Positions 25,003 to 34,224 of a DNA stretch of 64,000 nt are shown here, piece by piece. Made by a program: the position numbers and the translations under genes. The DNA is taken from positions 14,776,499 to 14,840,498 of the forward strand of contig NC_034009.1 in the NCBI RefSeq assembly GCF_000346465.2, written 5' to 3'. Positions within the stretch are counted from its first letter, which is position 1. Each line of letters starts with the position of its first letter. The stretch is from Prunus persica (taxonomy: Eukaryota > Streptophyta > Magnoliopsida > Rosales > Rosaceae). The notes under the pieces were generated by a model that did not search any database, was not told the origin of the DNA, and saw only the letters and a list, made by a program, of their open reading frames with translations.

Positions 25003-26726
25003 GTAACAATTCTGTTCTCAAATTTTATTTTTATTCACTCTGTATGCTAGTTTGTGCTCCCTGGTTTTTATTATGTTCATTATGCAGGTTGAGCAAAACC
25101 TATAACAATGGCTTGAGTAATTTTCGTTTAAGATACTAGAATAAATAAATAGATAAAGTTGGATAGTTAGGCCAATATAAGCTCAATTAATTTCCTCCCA
25201 AACTACGCCTGAAATATTTTGCTTGTTATTATTAACACAGGAATAGTTCTTTTGTAGTTAAAAACAATGAGTATGTTATAGCATGGGAAAATTATTTTGC
25301 CCTATTTAATTTGAGTGTTTAGTGGGAGCATGACTTCTAAGGAACTTCTTGTGCAATGAAAGCAACAGTTGGAAGCTTGCCTTTTCAATCAACCCCCTTT
25401 TATTTTATTTTATAAAGTCTGGTAGATGAAGCCATCATTTATGCTTCCCCTTCAGATTGGTTTGGAATTGGATTAAGATATACGTGGTTAGTTTTAGGTA
25501 CTAGAGGAATGGGATAGGTTGTTTGGATTTTACGTTCTGGTCTTGTTCTGAGAGGAGAGACGGGGAAGGGGAGAAGGAGAGTGAGATTGGAAGTCTTCTG
25601 TGACTAGTAAATTGGAAGTCTCGAACTCTTGTTAAGTTTGTGCATTTTCAGAATGAAGAATAATATATTTTTAGGCTCAAAACAAATAACGTGGATTGAA
25701 TTCTAGGACACCGATGCTATTGTAGATCATAATAGAAGCTTTCTGCTCATGTTCCAGTCAGAAAAACAGAAGTGCAGTATCCAAGATTGTGCTTGATTCA
25801 TGAAATTGTTATTAATATTGATTTATGACATTGGTGATTGAGTTGGAGATTTCCAAATTGGACAATTCTTATTGCTTCGCTGATATGGATCCAATATGCT
25901 TTGTTTTGGCAAAAAAGGTCCTACTTATTGTACATTATTTGTTCTTTTAGACTTGATACATATAAGTTTAGTTTTGTCATATGCTCCTGGCTTGCTTGTT
26001 CTAACTGTGGGCACACATAAGGCGAAAAACTTTACACGTAAGGCTTCACTGATGTCTTGAATGATGTCATTCAATAGTGACCTGTTTTATATAATTTGTA
26101 TCTATGCCTTATAACTACATTTGATATTTGGGGTTATATTGCATGCAAGCAAGCAACCTTGACAAGGTACGAGTGAATATAAATCATTCTCAGGGTAAAG
26201 TGCTACCTAGTGTAAGAGTTTCAGATCTAGGTCTTCTACTTAAACGTGATTAACCAAATTTGGTACGAACTACATCTTTGAATCCCTGATTGCATCTTTG
26301 AGGCCAAAGCAGAAAAAATGCTAAACTACATACAGTTTAAAATATAAAATAAAAAAGTCGAGGCTTTATGAATTAGTTGACTATTCTTTTAATTAATTTT
26401 ATACTTTTATACTTTTTGTGAAGTCTTTTTCTCTTTTTTTTTTTCAAAGTTCCCCTAACTTGGCACAGATGCATGTATGCACGTGTGTACTCAGAACACA
26501 AACTCCTTTATAACTCAAAAGAACGGTCGCAAACTCCTTACCGTATTGCAAGGGCTGAAATCTGGATGATATCAGCTTCTTTTTATTGTTGTTTTAAAGT
26601 GAGGTATGTATGGGTCTTATGAAATTTTTACAGAAATATATTGGAGGGCAAATAATTTTATTTTAGTTTTTTATTCCCAAATGATACCCAAAACATGTAA
26701 GCTTCACACTATGTTAATTTCTGCAG

Positions 26727-27049
26727 GATGGGAAAACATTGGACAATGAGTTGGAGGTTGTTGAGGGAATGAAGCTATACAGGGGCTACATATCCCCTTA
26801 TTTCATCACCAACCAGAACAATCAGAAATCTGTAAGTTTTAGTTTGACTCAGCGATAACTATGTCTTGAAACTGTTAGAGGGCTGCTTGTTAAAGTTAGC
26901 AGCACCTCAAGTCCCTTTTTGCTTGATGCTGATTATCTTCAAACTTGTGTATGTGCTGATAGAAATTGGAAAATCCTCTAATCATAATCCATGAGAAGAA
27001 AATCTTAAGTATTAATGATGTGGTTAAAGTATTGGAGTTGGTTTTGCAG
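26727..27049 (+). pseudogene. Captured mitochondrial chaperonin CPN60 exons
   Basis: Exon 26727-26831 (35 codons) reads [20 protein letters not shown] and [15 protein letters not shown], the equatorial/intermediate-domain junction of group I chaperonins. After a 131-bp intron with GT/AG ends, exon 26963-27049 (29 codons) reads KLENPLIIIHEKKILSINDV and VKVLELVLQ. The match is to plant mitochondrial HSP60 rather than bacterial GroEL in wording. Only about 64 of roughly 575 codons are present. With introns retained, it is a DNA-level capture; it cannot encode a chaperonin. Confidence 0.88.
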
Positions 27050-27559
27050 GTTAGCATTTCTCTGGTTAGGTTCACTAGTTTCTTCGTTTTTACTATGAAT
27101 TGGTTGACAAACTTTTGCTCCTTTTCAGAAGCAAAGGTCTTTGCATTTTGTTATATATTTCAGAACCGAAGTTATAAAAGAAAATGGTTTTCCTCTTTGC
27201 TAATTGAGAATCATCTGCAGTTATGATTTCAGATCTATAGATAACCTGTTGTTGCTGATATTGCTACACGGGAGGAGAATAGAACAGCTTGGAAAATGTG
27301 CAAGAAGGGAGAGCTAACTCATACAACGAAGAACAAATTGATGAAGTTAAGATCAAATTAGTAGAATTTGTGAGCTCTCCATTATTTATAATTATAGGTA
27401 GGAAGTATGTATGTAATAGAGCAAAGATTGGTTGACTATGTAATAACAATTGAATTGTCAAGTTTTATGAAAGAAATAATTTTCGCTTCTCGGGATAGTA
27501 TTGTTAGGGTTCGGTGGCAATTTATTTTTCATGTCTAAATTGTAGTATGTAATGGATGT

Positions 27560-27745
27560 GTGTGTATTGTATGTAGATTGACTTAATATTGCTGTCCTAT
27601 TGATGTGTATTGTACTAATATTGCCTGTGTATTGTATACATATTGTATGCATATTGCCATCGTATTGCATGTATATTGTGATGTTATTGCTGTCATATTG
27701 CCATTATATTGCCCTAATATTGCCTCTCTAGTGTATGTATATTGA
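27560..27745. repeat. TATTGC/GTATTG-rich degenerate tandem repeat
   Basis: Words such as 'gtattgtatgcatattgcc' recur every 10-20 bases. A 40-bp stretch at about 27700-27740 ('aatattgcctctctagtgta') reappears at 28262-28300 with few changes. This is low-complexity AT-rich DNA; frames through it are not credible genes. Confidence 0.7.
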
Positions 27746-27939
27746 CTACGGCTCATCAATGGGTTTACGGTTTGGGCCATACTTCATTCAAAAAGAAGAC
27801 GATGAGGAGAAAGAAACAACGTGCCTTTCAAAAACAAGCAGTCAGGTGCATCATAATTGCATCGTAAGACATTGTAAGAAATTATTTTAAAAAATAATAA
27901 CAACTAAAAAATAATTTACAAAAAAAGGAAGGTATGAAT

Positions 27940-28170
27940 AAAGAGACAGAGAGCGAATAAGGGGAGAAGAAGACAGAACGAAGCTAGAGAGAGACCCGGA
28001 GAGAGAGCTGCGCTATAGAAAGAGAGCAAAGAGAGAGACAGAGAGTTGCACTAGAGAGAGAGACAGAGAGAGAGAGAGCCAAGAGAGAGACAGAGAGCTA
28101 CGATAGACAGATACCAAAGAGAGAGAGAGATGTGCCACAGAGAGAGCCGAGTGAGCTAAGAGAGAACAAA
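27940..28170 (+). repeat. GAGA-rich low-complexity tract
   Basis: Interrupted (GA)n and GAGAGACAGAGAG repeats, without coding features. Confidence 0.8.
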
Positions 28171-28209
28171 ATTTTTGAACATGTGAAAAATCAGCAATAA
28201 GTGGACAAT

Positions 28210-28345
28210 AATTATATTTTTATAGGTGATATTGTAATACTATTGCTATCATATTGTGGTTATATTGCTTTAATATTGCCTCTATAGTGTACATGTATTG
28301 GCCTAATATTGCTATTATATCGTATGTCAATGGCCATTTGGTCTA
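28210..28345. repeat. Second TATTGC-rich block
   Basis: It is related to 27560-27745, with matching order of 'tatattgc', 'taatattgcctct' and 'tagtgta', in direct orientation about 560 bp away. Confidence 0.65.
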
Positions 28346-28894
28346 ATAACAGAGTCTCCACTTCGTTGAAAGTAATCCTGAATTCAAATATCATGGACAC
28401 GACAATTGTTATCCATCCTTATATTAGCATGAATTGATGTTGACCTTTGAAATGATAGTTGGACTTGCACATCGATTCATATTCAAAAGGAAAGTATTCT
28501 CTCCCTCAATGAATCTTCGTTCAAAAGAAGGCAGCTATCAAATATTGGGTACAAAAATGCAAGATCCACAGTAAATTAATTGGGCACAAACCACATATTA
28601 CAAAATCAGGATGATTTTTGGCATGCTTGAAAAGACAAGGGCCAAATACAACAGAAAAGAAAATCCATTCAAGCTTCTCACTAAACATGGCTCAAGCACT
28701 CGACCATGGTTTCAATCCAAACCTACCCAACAAAGGCATACCACGTGTCCATCGTAACAGAAGAGTGGCATTTACAAAGCATGAACTGCAATATATTTCT
28801 TTTTCTCCTAAACAAAATTGTTACTAAAATGGAACAAAAGATCCCTAACATAGAGCAATACAAGCAAAGATAGTCAATTGTCATACACACAAAA

Positions 28895-28963
28895 TTAGTC
28901 CTCATCCATCCCTGCATGCTGATCTTTCTTACTAGGGCCACCTACTGGTTTTGCCATTATAAT
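28895..28963 (-). pseudogene. Captured terminal exon, parent unknown, opposite strand
   Basis: A minus-strand exon after 'tatcttgcag' reads IIMAKPVGGPSKKDQHAGMD, then ED and a TAA stop, followed by what looks like 3' untranslated sequence. The clean acceptor and charged C-terminus suggest a real last exon. I do not recognise the protein. Its orientation is opposite to the CPN60 exons in the same loop but the same as the fragments in the right arm. Confidence 0.5.
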
Positions 28964-30727
28964 CTGCAAGATAGTCAAAGCACTGTCAACAACCTTTTTT
29001 TAATGAAGGTATTAAACATTAAATAGGCTGCAATCAGATGGATTCATCATTTCTCACACATTTTTAGCTAGCCAGAAAACCCCCAGCATATAGATTTTCT
29101 ATTTACTATCAAGCCTTCTGCACTGAAGTCATATTCATTATAAAAGTTCAACATTTCCCAAAAGTAACTTTCAATTTTATTTTATTTTTCCAAGTTAAAA
29201 ACTAACATTTGCAACCGTTCTTTTGAGTTACAAAGGAGTTTGTGTTCTGAGTACACACGTGCATACATGCATCTGTGCCAAGTTAGGGGAACTTTGAAAA
29301 AAAGAAGAGAAAAAGACTTCACAAAAAGTATAAAAGTATAAAATTAAATAAATAAATAAAAAGAATAGTCAAGTAATTCATAAAGCCTCGACTTTTTATT
29401 ATTATTATTTTTTAAACTGTATGTAGTTTAGCATTTTTTCTGCTTTAGCCTCAAAGATGCAATCAGGGATTCAAAGATGTAGTTCATACCAAATTTGGTT
29501 CGTCAGGTTTAAGTAGAAGACCTGGATCTGAAACTCTTACACTAGGCAGCACTTTACCCTGAGAATGATTTATATTCACTTCGTACCTTGTCAGGGTTGC
29601 TTGCCTGCATGCAATATAACCCCAAATATCAAATGTAGTTATAAAGCAGAGATACGAATTATATAAAACATGTCACTATTGAATGACATCATTCAAGACA
29701 TCGTGTAAAGTTTTCCGCCTTATGTGTGCCCACAGTTAGAACAAGCAAGCCAGGAGCATATGACAAAACTAAACTTATACGTATCAAGTCTAAAAGAACA
29801 AATAATGTACATTAAGTAGGACCCTTTTTGCCAAAACAAAGCATATTGGATCCATATCAACAAAGCAATAAGAATTGTCCAATTGGGAAATCTCCAACTC
29901 AATCACCAATGTCATAAATCAATATTAATAACAATTTCACGAATCAAGCACAATCTTGGATACTGCACTTCTATTTCCCTGACTGGAACATGAGCAAAAA
30001 GCTTCTATTATGATCTACAATAGCATCGGTGTCCTAGAATTCAATCCACGTTATTTGTTTTGAGCCTAAAAACAGATTATTCTTCATTCTGAAAATGCAC
30101 AAACTTAACAAGAGTCCGAGACTGCCAATTTACTAGTCACAGAAGACTTCCAATCTCACTCTCCTTCTCCCCTTCCCCCTCTCTCCTTTCAGAGCAAGAC
30201 CAGAACGTAAAATCCAAATAGCCTATCCCACTCCTCTAGTACCTAAAACTAACCACGTATATCTTAATCCAATTCCAAACCAATCTGAAGGGGAAGCATA
30301 AATGATGGCTTCATCTACCAGACTTTATAAAATAAAATAAAAAGGGGTTGAATGAAAAGGCAAGCTTCCAACTGTTGCTTTAATTGCACAAGAAGTTCCT
30401 TAGAAGTCATGCTCCCACTAAACACTCAAATTAAATAGGGCAAAACAATTTTCCCATGCTATAACATACTCATTGTTTTTAGCTACAAAGGAACTATTCC
30501 TTTGTTAATAATAAGAAGCAAAATATTTCAGGCGTAGTTTGGGAGGAACTTAATTGAGCTTATAGTGGCCTAACTATCCAACTTTATCTATTTATTTATT
30601 CTAGTATCTTAAACAAAAATTACTCAAGCCATTGTTATAGGTTTTGCTCAACCTGCATAATGAACATAATAAAAACCAGGGAGCACAAACTAGCATACAG
30701 AGTGAATAAAAATAAAATTTGAGAACA

Positions 30728-30905
30728 GAACTGTTACCATCCACCAGGATGCCCCACATAAACCAAGACCTCCAGGCACCACGATACTTTTTGCAACTTC
30801 TAATGCCTTCTTCAGTGTTGTTTCTGACTCTGATAATTGTTTTGTCACCCCCAGGAAGATAGCCAAGATTGAAAGCGACAAGCCTAATCACCCGCGAAAT
30901 CAAAC
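30728..30905 (-). pseudogene. Captured YtqB-type rRNA methylase exon (right arm)
   Basis: Mirror copy of 24824-25002. It retains [20 protein letters not shown], but a one-base change in the poly-A part of the ETTL region shifts the frame, and a 12-bp deletion follows GGL. It is more decayed than the left-arm copy. Confidence 0.75.
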
Positions 30906-31389
30906 CTTTCAGGAAGCAAGTTTTCTACTAAGAAAAATAATGCAGTAACACGTTCGATAATATTTCCATACAATATGAACATGGTATTAAGTATAATAAC
31001 ATTAGTCGAATATTCAATAACTTTCCTGGTTAATATACAGAACACATTCCGACTTCAATAAAGACCCAAAAGTTATTGAAGCAAACAATATGAATACCGA
31101 TAAGTTTATGATTATACAAATCGAACATAAAACAGACGTAGAAAAAGCATTTGCATTAATCTTGGCCATTAGAAGAAATTTAATAGCCTTGAGTTTCTTT
31201 CTTATTTTAGCTCTGCGCACGTTTCGCATAAATCAAATGCCAATTGCATTAAGATTTTAAACACAGAACCATAAGATAGGAACATCAAGAAACTTGGGTT
31301 ATAGTGAGTACCTAACAGATGTATCTTTTGGGAAAAAAAAAATACTCAAGCAGATAATTTTTTATTTATTTGCAATTTACCTCAAATGC

Positions 31390-32483
31390 AGGGCAATGAA
31401 ATGCTTGCTTTTCATCCTCATTCGGTCAACCAACGTTTTCCCCATTTCATTAATAAGGTCATTAAACTTCAAGGCATGATAATTTGCTCTACACCTAAGT
31501 TTTTATAAATTTGAATCCAATTTATTTGAAAGCCTGTAATCAAACTTTGTGAGCTGAACACCCTTCACATTAGAAAGCATAACAAACAACTGTAAATTCT
31601 ATATATCCCAAAAGGCACTCATTCAAGACTGGAAATTTTTCTTCCTCGGTTATATACACCAGCATATGATAATTAACAAATTCTTTACAAAAATGTGGTA
31701 GGTTCTCCTGAAAGACAATATTTTTTATTAAGAACAGGCACTAAACGATTCTGGTAGCATTTTGCATTGCCCTTCCTTGGGACACGCATGCTATATGGAC
31801 TCATTGATTTTCCTCCCTTTGTTGGAAGCTGTTTAATGATTTCAACATCTTTTGATAGAGATGATATAAACCAGTCTACATCAAAGATTTCATCAAAGTT
31901 GCTGCACCAAATACCCGAATAAGAATATTAATCCACAGACAGTTTTTCTTACATGGACCTTCATAGTAGTTTTGTATCTGTGATATGGTGAAAATGACCT
32001 GGAATCCTTCCAAAATAATTTCTGGCCCAGCTTGAGAACAAGAAGAGTAGCATTCAAGATATAAGCTGCAACAAGAGCATCAGTTATCTGTAACAGAATC
32101 AAGAAAGAAGCACAAGATGCTGAATCAGCAGAAAAAACGTGCATGATAACAAACCAGTCTTATCACTCATGGAATGAAAAAGTTACAAAGTCCTATCAAC
32201 AAGTCCTATACATGATCTACTTATAACCAGATGCCTAAACTAAATAACAAATCAAAATTAGACTAATAAAGAAGCCATTTGGAATCTGAATGCATAACCA
32301 CAATGTACTTTAAGCCTTAAATGAAGATATTAGAACGATAAGTTAGGCCTCAAATGGAAGAAAACTAAGATGGGTGTCTACTGGATTAATATGCAGCTAC
32401 AACTCAATCAAGAAACTCACCTCTCTTCTTTGCTGGTTTAAGCCTCCACTAATAGCAGTCAACAAATATGTTTTCACATCAGC
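31390..32483 (-). pseudogene. Captured O-fucosyltransferase exons (right arm)
   Basis: Mirror copies of the left-arm exons. ITDALVAAYILNATLLVLKL lies at about 32000-32090 and the FDEIFDVDWFISSL block at about 31730-31905. The MRMKSKHFIALHF block is at about 31390-31450 and SGGLNQQRR at about 32425-32480. The same introns are present, so the arms arose by inverted duplication after capture. Confidence 0.8.
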
Positions 32484-33210
32484 AGCTGCAACATTTAGGA
32501 CATTGGTTTTGTAAATCAAAAGCCTCAGATAAGTTAACCAAAATCATAACAGAATCGATTCAATTACGACGTCATTACTGCAACCATGGAGGAAAAAACC
32601 ATAAATAAAGTTGATTACTTTACTTGCAAAGTTATCGGCGGCACGCTACCATGGAAGAAATCCGATTTCCTTGTACACTTGTTCAATCTATCTCTTTACA
32701 CTGTTTCTTCAATCTATCAAACTGGGGAACCAGCACTGGCGGAGATGGAAGAAGAAGGAGGAGGGAGGAGGGAGGAGGAAGGAGATGGTCTGGAGTTTAA
32801 GTACGGCACCATGAGAATGAGTTGTGATACGCCGTCGTTTCAGAGTGATGAATGAAGGTGACGGAGTGTGCCTGTTGTTGCCAGATGGGTGAGGGTTAGA
32901 TGAACAGTACCTCGTGGATGTCAACGGTGGAGTTAAGCTTGGATAAACAGCCACCGCTGAGGGAGAAAGACGATTGTGTCGGAGAGAGAGTTACACGAGG
33001 GAGAGAGCTCAGCGACAGAGACAGACTGAAGAGAGAGACAGAGCCAAGAGAGTTGAGAGAGAACCAATTTCTGAAAATGTGATATGGGTGCAATCAGTTT
33101 ACAATAAAGATGTATTTATAGATCGTAGTTTTAAAAATTTTGAAAAGGGGTGGTATTTTGACAAAAAATTATAAAATGGGTGGTATTTTGAGCTATTTCC
33201 CTTGAATCAA

Positions 33211-33877
33211 TCCTTATCCAGGCATCTTTCTCCTTCAATTAATCAAACCCAGAAAAAGTTCTTGTGTTTCTTTTACTCATCAAACTTAGTTTCTCCTTCT
33301 CAATTCATGAAACACAAAATGATTCAACTAAACAAACCCAGCAGCTCAGAAAGAGGAAGATTCAATTGCTGAAATAACCCAACAAATTCATACCTTCAGA
33401 CTAATGTCTCATCTCAAAATGAAATCACCATATTTGAAGGGAAGATTCCCAAACCAGCACACCAGACCATGCTATTAGAAAGAGGTTTAACAAATTTGGG
33501 TCAGGTTTGATTTTGTGCTAGAGGTGGTCCTGGTTTTTTTTTTTGTTTTTTTTTTTTTCCAGGGAGGTAAGGGTGTGCTGCGAAATTTTTTTAGGGCGTC
33601 TACGCATGGTGTCCAAGAAGGGGAAGGGGGCTGAGGGAGATTTCGACATGGAGATGGCGGATTGTGGCATGTGGCTTGTGAGCAGGCGATGCCTAGTGCT
33701 GGAGAGAGAGTTTTTTTGTTTCTTTTTTGTTTTTCCTTTCTTATTTTTTATTTTTCAATTCATGTGTGGTCATTTAACAGAGCATTTGAAAGAATGACGT
33801 TGATAAGAAAAAAACTTGATGTAGTAAACTTTGAATTTCGAGAAACTTCCGGATTGTAAAGTGAAATTTACCCTTAA
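33211..33877. other. Spacer between the Pack-MULE and a Helitron, no gene seen
   Basis: The first bases continue the host sequence interrupted by the Pack-MULE. The remainder is A- and T-run-rich. A frame at 33543-33797 is mostly homopolymer-driven and lacks family features. Confidence 0.5.
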
Positions 33878-34165
33878 TCTATATATATAAAGCAAAAGGC
33901 AGAGAATGGTGAAACATTCAAAATACCAGAAAATGCCCTTGGTTAATGCAAATATTAAGAATTGAAATTATTAATTAAATGAGGATAATATGGTAAATTC
34001 ACAATTTTTTGTATTAAAAAAATTAAAATTAAAAGAAAATTCAGATAATGGGTCCTATTTTTATGGAACACAAATATTCATTATCTTTTTTTAATTTTAA
34101 AATAAATTTAAATTTTTTAAAAAAAAAACCTCTCGCATGCGCGGAAGCGCGTGCAGAGAGGCTAG
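33878..34165 (+). mobile_element. Small non-autonomous Helitron
   Basis: It starts TCTATATATATAAAGC after an A and ends CTAG before a T, fitting Helitron insertion between A and T. Just before the end, GCATGCGC-GGAA-GCGCGTGC can form a stem-loop about 10 bases upstream of CTAG, the standard Helitron 3' signal. There are no terminal inverted repeats and no target duplication. At 288 bp it has no coding capacity and would depend on a Rep/helicase elsewhere. Related copies are at 11218-11452, 37412-37630 and 46052-47150. Confidence 0.85.
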
Positions 34166-34224
34166 TTATAATAACAAGTTGCCTGTATTGGAAAAAACTA
34201 CGATGGTTTGTTTCAAGAATGATG

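Larger units (their letters stand above)
22498..26533 (+). repeat. Left arm of the Pack-MULE inverted repeat
   Basis: It mirrors 33201 to about 29208; paired positions sum to about 55700 over much of the arm. The mirror ends at 'ggtcgcaaa' (26533), after which the two sides are unrelated. It contains pyrimidine-rich leader-like sequence (22620-23000), four O-fucosyltransferase exons and one methylase exon. Confidence 0.9.
26534..29207. other. Loop of the Pack-MULE hairpin
   Basis: This unique central segment lies between the inverted arms. It contains two chaperonin-60 exons on the plus strand (26727-27049) and an unidentified terminal exon on the minus strand (28895-28963). It also has two TATTGC-rich blocks (27560-27740, 28210-28340) and a GAGA-rich block (27940-28170). 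Confidence 0.8.
22498..33201. mobile_element. Pack-MULE with 4-kb inverted arms
   Basis: The termini are perfect mirror images (GGGAAATAGCTCAAAATACC inward from 22498 and from 33201). They are flanked by a perfect 9-bp duplication TTGAATCAA at 22489-22497 and 33202-33210, the size typical of Mutator-like elements. The left arm (22498 to about 26533) and right arm (about 29208-33201) are inverted copies of about 4.0 kb with small indels. The loop is about 2.7 kb. No mudrA-type transposase was found, so the element is non-autonomous. It carries exons of at least three unrelated host genes with introns retained, which marks it as a Pack-MULE. Arms this long are exceptional; most MULE terminal repeats are a few hundred bases. 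Confidence 0.9.
29208..33201 (-). repeat. Right arm of the Pack-MULE inverted repeat
   Basis: Reverse-complement copy of 22498-26533 with scattered substitutions and indels. Examples are the altered methylase exon at about 30730-30900 and extra sequence near 32690-32710. It begins at 'gcaaccgttc' (about 29208) and ends at the element terminus. Confidence 0.9.

Noticed and set aside
27458..27780. Minus-strand frames rich in YNGN/TIQYT motifs
   Set aside because: They are translations of the TATTGC-type low-complexity repeat.
27940..28170. Possible regulatory GAGA element or promoter
   Set aside because: The tract is simple-sequence DNA inside a transposon loop, with no adjacent gene start.
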